A stretch of 64,000 nucleotides of DNA from Taklimakanibacter sp021828105 (GTDB lineage Bacteria > Pseudomonadota > Alphaproteobacteria > Rhizobiales > Aestuariivirgaceae), in contig JAKATG010000004.1 of assembly GCA_021828105.1 (NCBI GenBank), positions 1 to 64,000 on the forward strand. The letters are read 5' to 3'. Position 1 is the first letter of the stretch. Every line of letters begins with the position of its first letter. A program made the position numbers and the translations under genes. Below the pieces are notes generated by a model. The model was not told where the DNA came from and ran no database searches. It saw only the letters and a list, made by a program, of their open reading frames with translations. This document shows positions 1-8,324 of this stretch, piece by piece.

Positions 1-124
1 TCTTCTGCTATCTCAAGGCGTTCCGACGCATCGCAACCCGCTACGAAAAGACCGATGCTTGCTTTGCCGGGTTCATCAGCCTCGTCGCCGCTTTCTTCGC
101 TATCCGCTGATTGTAAACAGGCCC
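1..124 (+). mobile_element. 3' end of an IS5-family insertion sequence with its right terminal repeat
   Basis: The transposase stop codon is followed directly by TTGTAAACAGGCCC (111-124), which resembles the right inverted repeat of IS5-family members whose left end reads GGGCCTGTTTACAA. The next bases, TA, may be part of the target duplication. The left end lies outside the window, so length and target duplication cannot be verified. Confidence 0.65.
3..110 (+). CDS. IS5-family transposase, C-terminal fragment
   Basis: Read from base 3, the frame gives 35 residues and then TGA. The stretch KAFRRIATRYEKTDACF followed by a hydrophobic FISLVAAFFAIR end is the typical C-terminus of IS5-family DDE transposases (the last helix after the catalytic Glu). 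The rest of the gene lies left of the window, so it cannot be told whether the element is intact. It is followed at once by a terminal inverted repeat. The protein would cut and join IS ends; nothing suggests another role. Confidence 0.8.
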   Translation, partial: FCYLKAFRRIATRYEKTDACFAGFISLVAAFFAIR

Positions 125-420
125 TAGGACGGTTTTTGTGGTAATATTGTCGCTATTGGACCGGAGGTCCTGGGCCCTGCGAAATTGATCGTCTTTCCGC
201 GGCCTTGGCGCTGCGATGACCATTGACGAGGTGCTGTCGGCATGACAGTTTTGAATGACGAAAATAATAAAAACGACATGGGCATTTGAGGATTGTACGG
301 GGAGGAGGACGGCAACTGCGTGCCGCTTTGAGGCATTTGCGCGGGGACCGTCATCTGAGGCGCAGGCTTGCCGCCGCTCCTTCCCGATCGTGAACAGGGA
401 CAGCGAAGGAGACATCCGCA
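125..420. other. Intergenic region between the IS end and the peptide transporter operon
   Basis: About 300 bases without a convincing gene. There is a small hairpin (GGACC-GGA-GGTCC near 160-172) and an AT-rich patch around 250-290 that probably carries the promoter of the downstream operon, though no clean -35/-10 pair is visible. Short open frames here lack ribosome binding sites and family-like sequence. An AAGGAG Shine-Dalgarno lies just before the gene at 421. Confidence 0.5.
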
Positions 421-2022
421 ATGAGCGAATTAGAGCATAAACTCAAACTGGCGACGAGCCTTGCCGGCAAGGGCAAGGTCTCGCGTCGCGACTTCATCCA
501 GCTCGCCATGGCGGCGGGCTTCACCGCCGCTGCCGGCAACGCCATGTTCGTGAAGGCCGTGCGCGCCGAACCGAAGAAAGGCGGCAGCGCCCGCCTCGGC
601 CTGGCCCATGGCGCCACCACCGACACTCTCGATCCGGTGGGTTACCCCGACACCTTCACCCAATGCGCCTTCTGGGGCGCCTTGTCGAACAGCCTCACCG
701 AGATCGACGCCAAGGGCAATGTCGTCGCCGATCTCGCCGAATCCTATGAACCCTCAGACGGCGCCAAGAAATGGGTGTTCAAGCTGCGCAAGGGCCTGAC
801 CTTCCACGACGGCAAGACGGTGACGTCGGACGATGTCGTCACCTCCTTCCGGCATCACATGGGGCCCGATTCCAAGTCGGCCGCGAAATCGCTGCTCGAT
901 CCGATCACCGATCTCAAGTCGGACGGTCCGGAAAACGTGGTCTTCACGCTGAAAGACGGCAGCGCCGACTTCCCCTATCTCGTCAGCGACTATCATATCC
1001 CGATCATGCCGACCAAGGACGGCAAGTCCGACTGGCAGTCGGGCGTGCGCACCGGTCCCTTCACGCTGGAGAAATTCGAGCCCGGCGTGTCGGCCAAGCT
1101 GAAGCGCAATCCGAACTATCACAAGTCGAACCAGCCTTACCTCGACGAAGTCGAATTCATCGCCATCACCGATGTCGCGGCGCGCACCAATGCGCTGACC
1201 ACGGGCGATGTCGACTGGATCGGCCGCGCCGACATGAAGACGCTCGATCTCCTGAAGCGCAACCCGAATATCGAGATTCTCGAGCTTTCGGGCTATGGCC
1301 ATTATGTGTTGCCGATGAACACGACCATGGCGCCCTTCGACAACAACGACGTGCGCACCGCGATCAAATATGCGATCGACCGCGACGAGATCCAGAAGAA
1401 GATCTTCCTCAACCATGCGACGGTCGGCAACGACAATCCGATCGCCAAGGCGGTCAAATATTCGATCGATCCGGAGCCCAAATACAAATATGATCCGGAC
1501 AAGGCCAAGTTCCACCTCAAGAAGGCGGGCTACGAGACGCTGAAGGTCGACCTCTCGGTCGCCGATGCGGCCTTCGCCGGCGCCATCGACGCCGGCGTCC
1601 TGATCAAGGAGACGGCGGCCAAGTGCGGCATCGACATCAACGTCATCCGCGAGGCCGAGGACGCCTATTGGGACAATGTGTGGCTGAAGAAGCCCTGGTG
1701 CGCCTCCTATTGGAGCGGCCGTCCCACGGCGGACTGGACCTTCACCATCACCTATGCGGCCGGTGCCGCCTGGAACGAGACCTATTGGAACAACAAGCGG
1801 TTCCAGGAGCTGCTCATCCAGGGCCGCGCCGAGCTCGACGAAGCCAAGCGCGCCGCGATCTATGGCGAGATGCAGCAGATCATCCATGATGATGGCGGCG
1901 TCATCGTCCTCGTCTTCAACAACTTCGTGACCGCCAACTCCAAGAAGCTCGCCCATGGCGATGTCGCTCCGAACTGGGAGAATGACGGCTTGAAGATTGC
2001 CGAGCGCTGGTGGCTGGCGTGA
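421..2022 (+). CDS. ABC transporter substrate-binding protein, family 5 (peptide/opine/nickel type)
   Basis: 533 residues, the usual size of SBP_bac_5 periplasmic proteins (DppA/OppA). The N-terminus has a twin-arginine signal (RRDFIQLAMAAG around residues 24-35), so export by Tat is likely. Family blocks are clear: DTLDPVGYP near the mature start, WVFKLRKGLTFHDGKTVTSDDVV around residue 120, and a central NNDVRTAIKYAIDRDEI. It should capture a peptide or peptide-like ligand and deliver it to the permeases encoded just downstream. The start is backed by AAGGAG about 10 bases upstream. The exact ligand cannot be read from the sequence. Confidence 0.93.
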   Translation: MSELEHKLKLATSLAGKGKVSRRDFIQLAMAAGFTAAAGNAMFVKAVRAEPKKGGSARLGLAHGATTDTLDPVGYPDTFTQCAFWGALSNSLTEIDAKGNVVADLAESYEPSDGAKKWVFKLRKGLTFHDGKTVTSDDVVTSFRHHMGPDSKSAAKSLLDPITDLKSDGPENVVFTLKDGSADFPYLVSDYHIPIMPTKDGKSDWQSGVRTGPFTLEKFEPGVSAKLKRNPNYHKSNQPYLDEVEFIAITDVAARTNALTTGDVDWIGRADMKTLDLLKRNPNIEILELSGYGHYVLPMNTTMAPFDNNDVRTAIKYAIDRDEIQKKIFLNHATVGNDNPIAKAVKYSIDPEPKYKYDPDKAKFHLKKAGYETLKVDLSVADAAFAGAIDAGVLIKETAAKCGIDINVIREAEDAYWDNVWLKKPWCASYWSGRPTADWTFTITYAAGAAWNETYWNNKRFQELLIQGRAELDEAKRAAIYGEMQQIIHDDGGVIVLVFNNFVTANSKKLAHGDVAPNWENDGLKIAERWWLA

Positions 2023-2032
2023 AACTGAAATC

Positions 2033-2059
2033 CCGGGCCGCTCCCCAAGGGCGGTCCGG
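2033..2059 (+). other. Stem-loop between binding-protein and permease genes
   Basis: CCGGGCCGC and GCGGTCCGG form nine pairs (one G-U) around a nine-base loop. No T-run follows, so it is not a full terminator. Hairpins after the binding-protein gene of ABC operons commonly stabilise the upstream message and lower permease expression; that role is inferred here. Confidence 0.45.
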
Positions 2060-2075
2060 CCATTGGAATTAGGTG

Positions 2076-3044
2076 ATGCATCCACTTCTGAGAACGGTAT
2101 TGCAGCGTCTGGGTCTGGGCCTCATCTCGCTCTTCGTCGTGTCTCTGATCATCTTTTCGGCGATCGAATTCCTGCCCGGCGATTTCGCCAGGGCGATCCT
2201 GGGCCAGGCGGCAACGCCCGAGACCGTCGAGGCCTTCCAGAAGGAGATCGGTCTCGATAAGCCCCCAGTCGAGCGCTATCTCAGCTGGATGGGCGGCATC
2301 CTGCAGGGCGATTTCGGCTCGTCCTTCTCGTCCCGCGTCGGCTTCCGCCGTACGGTCCTCGATATCATAGCGCCGCGTCTGTGGAACACCTTGTTTCTGG
2401 CCGGCATCACGGCGCTGATCGCGATACCCCTGGCCCTCGGCCTCGGCCTCCTGGCGGCACTCTATCGCAACAGCTTCTTCGACCGGGCGGTGAATGCGGT
2501 CACCCTCACCACCATTTCCTTCCCGGAGTTCTTCGTCGCCTATATCCTGATGCTGTTCCTGGCGGTGAAATTCCCGATCTTCCATTCACTGTCCAACGTC
2601 TCGCCCGACATGCCGTTCCTCGACCGGCTGCAGCGTTCGGCCCTGCCGGTGCTCACTCTGGTGCTGGTTATCCTCGCCCATATGATGCGCATGACGCGTG
2701 CCGCCATCATCAGCCTGCTCGCCAGCCCCTATATCGAGATGGCGCGGCTCAAGGGTGTGTCGCCGGCGCAGGTCATCTTGCGCCACGCTTTGCCCAATGC
2801 CTGGGCGCCGATCGCCAATGTCATCGCCTTCAATCTGGCTTACCTGGTCGTCGGCGCCGTGGTGGTGGAAGTGGTCTTCGTCTATCCGGGCATCGGCCAG
2901 GCCATGGTCGATGCGGTGCGCTCGCGCGATATCCCAGTGGTGCAGGCCTGCGCCTTGATCTTCGCCGTCACCTATATCTTGCTCAACCTGTTGGCGGACG
3001 TGATCTCGATCGCCACCAATCCGAGGCTTCTGCATCCCAGATGA
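2076..3044 (+). CDS. ABC transporter permease, DppB family
   Basis: About 322 residues with the DppB/OppB layout: an N-terminal helix (LGLGLISLFVVSLIIFSAIE), a periplasmic segment with LPGDFARAILG and GDFGSSFSSR, then five more membrane segments. The cytoplasmic EAA loop reads EMARLKGVSPAQVILRHALP, which contacts the ATPase. The GTG codon at 2073 could also start the protein; ATG at 2076 is better placed relative to GGAAT. Its stop overlaps the next permease start in ATGA (3041-3044), so the two permeases are translationally coupled. Confidence 0.92.
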   Translation: MHPLLRTVLQRLGLGLISLFVVSLIIFSAIEFLPGDFARAILGQAATPETVEAFQKEIGLDKPPVERYLSWMGGILQGDFGSSFSSRVGFRRTVLDIIAPRLWNTLFLAGITALIAIPLALGLGLLAALYRNSFFDRAVNAVTLTTISFPEFFVAYILMLFLAVKFPIFHSLSNVSPDMPFLDRLQRSALPVLTLVLVILAHMMRMTRAAIISLLASPYIEMARLKGVSPAQVILRHALPNAWAPIANVIAFNLAYLVVGAVVVEVVFVYPGIGQAMVDAVRSRDIPVVQACALIFAVTYILLNLLADVISIATNPRLLHPR

Positions 3045-3940
3045 GCATGGACCAGACAGCCGGACCCGTCGCCCCGCGCAGCGTCAAAGCCCGCCGCACG
3101 GTGGCGCAGAATGTGTGGCGCACGCTGAAAAAGGCGCCCTACAGCGCCTGGTTCGGCATGATCGTGATCGCAATCTATATTTTCATCGCCTTGTTCGCAC
3201 CCTGGATCGCCCCTTACGGCGAGGCCGAAGTGGTGAGCCAGACGCCTTTCGAATTATGGAGCTGGACTCATTGGTTCGGCACTGATCAGCTCGGCCGCGA
3301 CATGCTCACGCGCCTGCTCTATGGCGCGCGCAACACGCTCGGCATCGCGCTCGCCACGACCTTGCTCGCTTTCGCCATTGGCGGCGGCCTTGGCATCATC
3401 GCCTCGATCTTCCGCGGCTGGACCGATCAGCTTCTGTCGCGCGCCGTCGACACGCTGATGGCCATCCCGCAGCTGATTTTCGCGCTCATCCTGCTCTCGA
3501 TCTTCGGCTCGTCGATCCAGAACCTGATCATCATCATCGCGGTGCTCGATTCGACCCGCGTCTATCGCCTCGCCCGCTCGGTGGCCATGAATATCGTGGT
3601 CATGGATTATGTCGAGGCGGCGAAATTGCGCGGCGAGAAACTGGGCTGGATCCTGTTCAGGGAAGTCCTGCCGAACATCATGCCGACCATGGTGGCCGAG
3701 TTCGGCCTGCGTTTCTGCTTCGTGTTCCTCGAGATTGCCGCCCTATCCTTCCTGGGGCTCGGCATCCAGCCGCCGACCGCGGATTGGGGCTCGATGGTGC
3801 GCGAGAATGCGACGCTCATCACCTATGGCGACATCACGCCGTTGCTGCCGGCGGGCGCCATCGCGCTGCTGACGGTCGCGGTCAATTTCGTGGTCGACTG
3901 GTTCCTGCACAAGACGAGCGGACTGCGCGATGAAAAGTGA
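3041..3940 (+). CDS. ABC transporter permease, DppC family
   Basis: 299 residues counted from ATG at 3041, which overlaps the stop of the first permease. The open frame extends far upstream but that part overlaps the previous gene and is unlike any permease. The N-terminus carries the OppC_N helix (AWFGMIVIAIYIFIALFAPW), followed by FGTDQLGRDMLTRLLYGAR, a hallmark of DppC/OppC proteins. The EAA loop reads DYVEAAKLRGEKLGWILFRE. It pairs with the DppB-type subunit to form the channel. The stop overlaps the ATPase start by 11 bases. Confidence 0.93.
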   Translation: MSMDQTAGPVAPRSVKARRTVAQNVWRTLKKAPYSAWFGMIVIAIYIFIALFAPWIAPYGEAEVVSQTPFELWSWTHWFGTDQLGRDMLTRLLYGARNTLGIALATTLLAFAIGGGLGIIASIFRGWTDQLLSRAVDTLMAIPQLIFALILLSIFGSSIQNLIIIIAVLDSTRVYRLARSVAMNIVVMDYVEAAKLRGEKLGWILFREVLPNIMPTMVAEFGLRFCFVFLEIAALSFLGLGIQPPTADWGSMVRENATLITYGDITPLLPAGAIALLTVAVNFVVDWFLHKTSGLRDEK

Positions 3941-5576
3941 GACCAAGAGAACCAAGGGCGACGTCCTGCTCGAGATCAAGGGTTTGCAGATTTCGGGCCA
4001 GAGCGACGATGTCTGGCATGAGATCGTCAAGGGTGTCGACCTGACGCTGAGGCGCGGCGAGGTTCTGGGGCTCATCGGTGAATCGGGCGCCGGCAAATCG
4101 ACCATCGGCCTTGCCGCCATGGGCTTTGCGCGCCCCGGCTGCCGCATCACCCACGGCAGCATCGTCTTCGACGGCAAGGACTTGCGCAAGGCGAGCGAGG
4201 AGGAGCGGCGCAGCCTTCGCGGCTCGCGCATCGCTTATGTGGCGCAAAGTGCCGCCGCCTCCTTCAACCCGGCGCATCGCATCATCGACCAGACGGTCGA
4301 GACGGCGATCGGCCATGACATCCTCGACCGCAGCAAGGCCGAGGCCGACGCCAAGGACCTCTATACGCGTCTCAAGCTGCCCAATCCGGCGACGATCGGC
4401 AGCCGCTATCCGCATCAGGTGTCGGGCGGCCAGCTGCAGCGCGCCATGACCGCCATGGCGATGTCCTGCCGGCCCGATCTGATCATCTTCGACGAGCCGA
4501 CGACGGCGCTCGACGTCACCACCCAGGTCGACGTGCTGGCGGCGATGCGCGATATCGTCGAGCAGTTCAACACTGCGGCGATCTACATCACCCATGACCT
4601 GGCGGTCGTCGCCCAGATGGCGCATCGCATCATGGTGCTGCGCCATGGCAAGCTCATCGAGGAAGCGCCGACGCGCGAGATGCTGAAGCATCCGAAGGAA
4701 GCCTATACCAAAACGCTCTGGGCGGTCAGGAGCCTCGCCATGCCGGAACGCACGGCGAAGGACGTCGTGCTGCGCGTCCATGACGTCGATGCCACCTACG
4801 GCGGCGTCATCAAGGTCCTGCAGAATGTGACGGTCCAGGTCCCGCGCGGCCGCACCGTCGCGGTGGTGGGTGAATCGGGCTCCGGCAAATCGACGCTGGC
4901 GCGCGCCATCACCGGTCTCCTGCCGCCGCGCAAGGGCGAGGTGTTCTTCAACGACAAGGCGCTGCCCAAGGCGCTCAAGGACCGCGACAAGGAGACGCTC
5001 CGGCGCATCCAGATGATCTACCAGTCCGCCGACACCGCGCTCAATCCGCGCCAGCGGGTGCGCGACGTCATCGGCCGGCCGCTCGAATTCTATCTCGGCC
5101 TCAAGGGCCAGGAGCGCGACCGCAAGGTGGTCGAGCTCCTGGAGCAGATCGAGCTCAGCGAGGATCTGATCGACCGCTTGCCGGGCGAACTGTCGGGCGG
5201 CCAGAAGCAGCGCATCTGCATCGCCAGAGCGCTTGCCGCGGATCCCGAGCTCATCATCTGCGACGAGGTCACCTCGGCCCTCGACCAGATCGTCCAGGAA
5301 GGCATCCTCAAGCTGCTGCTCAAATTGCAAAAGGAGACGAATGTCTCCTATCTCTTCATCACCCATGACATCGCGACGGTGCGCGCCATCGCCGACGAGA
5401 TCGTGGTGATGTATCAGGGCCGTGTGGTGCAGCAGGGTCTCAAGACCGAGGTTCTCTCGCCCCCGCACCCGCCCTATACCGAGCTCCTGCTCTCCTCGGT
5501 GCCGGAGATGGATCCCGACTGGCTGACGCGCCTCCTCGAGAAGCGCGCCGCCGCCAAGGGCAAGGTCAGCGCTTAG
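3930..5576 (+). CDS. Fused double ATP-binding protein of the peptide ABC transporter (DppD-DppF fusion)
   Basis: 548 residues holding two complete ABC ATPase domains. Domain 1 (about 10-260) has Walker A GESGAGKST, signature VSGGQLQR and Walker B LIIFDEP; domain 2 (about 285-535) has GESGSGKST, LSGGQKQR and LIICDEV. This is the DppD/DppF pair joined in one chain, common in Rhizobiales. It powers import through the two permeases. Genes 421-5576 form one operon with overlapping reading frames. The second Walker B ends in DEV rather than DEP, but the catalytic Glu is present. Confidence 0.94.
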   Translation: MKSETKRTKGDVLLEIKGLQISGQSDDVWHEIVKGVDLTLRRGEVLGLIGESGAGKSTIGLAAMGFARPGCRITHGSIVFDGKDLRKASEEERRSLRGSRIAYVAQSAAASFNPAHRIIDQTVETAIGHDILDRSKAEADAKDLYTRLKLPNPATIGSRYPHQVSGGQLQRAMTAMAMSCRPDLIIFDEPTTALDVTTQVDVLAAMRDIVEQFNTAAIYITHDLAVVAQMAHRIMVLRHGKLIEEAPTREMLKHPKEAYTKTLWAVRSLAMPERTAKDVVLRVHDVDATYGGVIKVLQNVTVQVPRGRTVAVVGESGSGKSTLARAITGLLPPRKGEVFFNDKALPKALKDRDKETLRRIQMIYQSADTALNPRQRVRDVIGRPLEFYLGLKGQERDRKVVELLEQIELSEDLIDRLPGELSGGQKQRICIARALAADPELIICDEVTSALDQIVQEGILKLLLKLQKETNVSYLFITHDIATVRAIADEIVVMYQGRVVQQGLKTEVLSPPHPPYTELLLSSVPEMDPDWLTRLLEKRAAAKGKVSA

Positions 5577-5588
5577 ATTCCACCGCTA

Positions 5589-5876
5589 TCAATGCCTGGT
5601 CGCGGCCGCCTCGCTTGCGAGCTGAGCTATTTCCTCGGGCGTGAGCTCGGTCTCCACTTTTGGCAGATAGTCTGCGGCATAGGTGCCGCCTTGAGCTGCG
5701 CTTGCCCTGAGAAAGCGCACCGCAGCAAGACGATCTTTGCTTGTGCCGGCTCCCTTATGATGGGCGACGCCCAGCATATACTGCGCGACCTTGTTTCCTT
5801 GCCGCGCCCCTTGCTGCCACCAATGGACCGCCTTTTCCGGATCGGGTTGGACGCCGAGACCTTCGTGATACATCAT
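5589..5876 (-). pseudogene. C-terminal part of the Sel1-repeat protein, out of frame with the main part
   Basis: This frame reads GMMYHEGLGVQPDPEKAVHWW and onward, two clear Sel1 repeats, and ends at TAG/TGA-type stop in 5589. The same frame remains Sel1-like further upstream to about 5985 (ALGRITFDKKIYDRALRW), inside the 3' end of the main frame, so the ATG at 5876 is not a real start. It is the continuation of the gene at 5873-7126 after a one-base indel. The repeat matches residues of the first copy of that gene. Confidence 0.7.
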
Positions 5877-7126
5877 GCCCAGCCGCGTTTGTGATGCCGC
5901 ATCGCCTTGTCGCGCCGCTTTCTCGGACCAGCGGAGCGCTCGATCATAGATTTTTTTGTCGAAAGTGATCCGGCCAAGGGCACTTTGGCAACGAGGGCAT
6001 TTCCGGTTCGCGCCTGGCCGAAGATTTCGATGGCACCGACCATGTCACCGTTTCTTTCGAGAATCTCGGCCAAACTCACATAGGATTCCAGCACATCCGC
6101 GTCGATGGCTTTCTTGAACCATTCGGTTGCCAAAGACAGGTCGCCTGCGCCGAGGGCCTCGACACCCAGATTGTGATAGGCGTTTGCGCTGCCCTGGTCG
6201 GCCGCACGCTTGAACCACTTTTGGGCATAGGGAGCTTGCGGCAGATTGCTCGAATACCATGCGCCAAGTTCATTCTGGGATTCCGCATCGCCGGCTTCAG
6301 CGGCCCACAGAAGATCGGACGGAGGAGCCTTGCCTGGGTGCCCAGGGCCGGCATTGGCAAATAAAGTCGGGTCCCTTTCGAACTCTGCTCTTTCCGCGGG
6401 GGTGAGCTTGCGTTCCAGGCTCCACCGACAGGATTCGGCGCCGTCATTTCCTTGGGCTGCGCTCGCGGAGAAAAAGCGCATCGCTGCGACCCGATCCTTC
6501 TTCAAATAAAGTCCCGTCTCGCAGGTCATGCCGATCATGAGCTGCGCACCGTGATGTCCCTTCCGCGCGGCCATCAGCCACAAGGAAACGGCCTCCTTCG
6601 AATTGCGCTTGATGCCGAGACCTTCATGGAAAATCTGGGCGAGCTGCATGTGCGCCCCCAAATGGCCTTGCGCGACGGCCTTCTCGCACCAGATGCGGGC
6701 TTTCGCATATAGGTCTTCGATCTCGTTATCGATGACGACGCGGCTCATCGCTTCCATGCAATCGGCGCAGCCCAATACGATTCCCTGATTGTAGGTCTCG
6801 AGCGCGCCGTGGACGTCGCCGCTTTCTTCGAGCAGCCTTCCCAGAGCAACCATCGAGTTGCGCCAGCCTCCCGCAACCGACTTCCTGAACCATTCGATCG
6901 CAAGCTCATTGTCCCCCGATCTGAAGGCCGTCACGCCCAAATTGTGCATCGCTCGCGCCAAGCCCTGGTCGGCGGCACGCCGGAACCACATTTGCGCATA
7001 AGGAGCTTCCGGTAGATTCTCCGCATACCAACGGCCAAGATTGGCTTGTGCCTCGGCGTCGCCGGTCTCCGCCGCCTTGACCATTTCAGGAGGCGGCGTC
7101 GCTTTCTCAGTCTCAGGACCTGACAT
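5873..7126 (-). CDS. Sel1-repeat (TPR-like) protein, tandemly duplicated, frameshifted near its end
   Basis: About 417 residues of Sel1/TPR-like helical repeats, with units such as PYAQMWFRRAADQG and PYAQKWFKRAADQG. The protein consists of two homologous halves (roughly residues 10-260 and 275 onward), each starting with an AAE(T)GDAE-Q--LG-WY motif, so the gene arose by internal duplication. Such proteins serve as protein-protein scaffolds. There is no signal peptide or membrane helix. ATG at 7126 has GGGGG six bases upstream; an ATG at 7156 lacks a binding site. After about base 5985 the frame loses homology (see the fragment at 5589), so this copy is either broken or carries a sequence error. 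Confidence 0.75.
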   Translation of the reverse strand: MSGPETEKATPPPEMVKAAETGDAEAQANLGRWYAENLPEAPYAQMWFRRAADQGLARAMHNLGVTAFRSGDNELAIEWFRKSVAGGWRNSMVALGRLLEESGDVHGALETYNQGIVLGCADCMEAMSRVVIDNEIEDLYAKARIWCEKAVAQGHLGAHMQLAQIFHEGLGIKRNSKEAVSLWLMAARKGHHGAQLMIGMTCETGLYLKKDRVAAMRFFSASAAQGNDGAESCRWSLERKLTPAERAEFERDPTLFANAGPGHPGKAPPSDLLWAAEAGDAESQNELGAWYSSNLPQAPYAQKWFKRAADQGSANAYHNLGVEALGAGDLSLATEWFKKAIDADVLESYVSLAEILERNGDMVGAIEIFGQARTGNALVAKVPLAGSLSTKKSMIERSAGPRKRRDKAMRHHKRGWA

Positions 7127-7233
7127 CGATTGCCCCCATTTCCCTTTATGGAACATAATGGGAACAATATGACGTTATGTCAAGCTGCGAGAGACACCGA
7201 CCGCAAGTTGATCCTTCAGAATGCTCGGGTGCG

Positions 7234-8193
7234 CTACAGCATCAGCTGATAGCTCGCCGGCACGAAGCGATAGCCGCCATCGGGACCCTTCTCGACGAAG
7301 CCCACGGCCGGGAACGGCATGTGATAGCTGGTGAAGGGGACGCGATCGACGCTCAGCATGTCGAGCAGCTTGAGGCGCGTCGCGACCGCCTGGTCCTTGT
7401 CGGCATCGAAGCTCACATGCCATTTGGGATAGCGCAGCGACAGCACATAATGGTTGCAGAAATCGGCGCCGATCAGGAGGCGCTTGCCTTGGCTTTCGAC
7501 ATGCCAGGCCATGTGGCCCGGCGTGTGGCCGAAGGCTTCCACCGCGCGGATGCCCGAAGCCACTTCGGCCTCGTTCTTGACGAAAGTCATCTTGTCCTTG
7601 AGGGGAACGACATTCGCCTGCACGATCTTGGCGGCATTGGCGGTCGGGCCGTTGGTGCGGTCGGGTGACGACCAGAATTGATATTCCGCCTCGCCGATCA
7701 CATAGCGCGCCTTGGGAGCGAGCGGCGCGCCGTCGTTCATCAGCCCGCCAATATGGTCGGGATGGCAATGGGTGATGACGACGACATCGATCTGCTCGGG
7801 CTCGATGCCGGCCGCCTTCATCTCGGCGGCGAGACGTCCGGTGGCGGGCTGGCCCCTGACGCCATTGCCACTGTCGAACAGGACGAGCTCCTTGCCGGTA
7901 TTGACGAGGACCGGCGTGAAGCCGTTGAGCATCTTGTCCTTGGGCAGGAAGTTCGCTTCCGCCGCCGCGGCGACGTCCTCGGGCTTCTGGTTGACGCCAT
8001 AGACCTTTTCCGGATTGTCGACCGCACGCGTGCCGTCGTTGAAAGCGGTGATCTCGAACTCGCCGACCTTGTAGCGCGTATAGGGCGAGCCGGTCGATCC
8101 GCTGAGCGGCGCTGCGGCCTTGGCGATTGTCGGGATGACGATGGGTGAAACGGCGAGGGCGCTGACCCCTGCGAGCATGGCGCGGCGATGCAT
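7234..8193 (-). CDS. MBL-fold metallo-hydrolase, exported
   Basis: 319 residues. ATG at 8193 follows AGGGAGG; the longer open frame upstream has no family similarity. An N-terminal signal peptide (MHRRAMLAGVSALAVSP to AKAAA) sends it across the membrane. The metal site THCHPDHIGG (HxHxDH) sits near residue 130, with later FGHTPGHMAWH, GADFC and a distal His typical of metallo-beta-lactamase-fold hydrolases, so it should bind two zinc ions and hydrolyse an ester, lactone or similar bond. Substrate unknown; lactonase or arylsulfatase-like uses are possible. It lies downstream of a LysR gene on the same strand, behind a strong hairpin. Confidence 0.88.
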   Translation of the reverse strand: MHRRAMLAGVSALAVSPIVIPTIAKAAAPLSGSTGSPYTRYKVGEFEITAFNDGTRAVDNPEKVYGVNQKPEDVAAAAEANFLPKDKMLNGFTPVLVNTGKELVLFDSGNGVRGQPATGRLAAEMKAAGIEPEQIDVVVITHCHPDHIGGLMNDGAPLAPKARYVIGEAEYQFWSSPDRTNGPTANAAKIVQANVVPLKDKMTFVKNEAEVASGIRAVEAFGHTPGHMAWHVESQGKRLLIGADFCNHYVLSLRYPKWHVSFDADKDQAVATRLKLLDMLSVDRVPFTSYHMPFPAVGFVEKGPDGGYRFVPASYQLML

Positions 8194-8230
8194 GTCGAAA
8201 CCTCCCTTATGATGATGGATAGTCAGTCTA

Positions 8231-8265
8231 CGCCGGGCGCTCATCAAAAAATCCGGCGCCCGGCG
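8231..8265 (-). terminator. Strong hairpin between LysR and MBL-hydrolase genes
   Basis: CGCCGGGCGC and GCGCCCGGCG are perfect 10-base arms around a 15-base AT-rich loop. It lies after the LysR stop (8325) and before the hydrolase start on the minus strand. There is no T-run, so it would be a factor-assisted or partial terminator. Confidence 0.45.
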
Positions 8266-8324
8266 CAAGGTCACGCTGTTGTGAGCGAAGGTGATCAGAC
8301 TTTGCGGGCGGTCAAGACAATCGG

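Noticed and set aside
5951..5957. Programmed -1 frameshift at the seven-A run in the Sel1 gene
   Set aside because: Homology in the new frame already begins about 9 residues before the run, so an indel upstream explains the data better.
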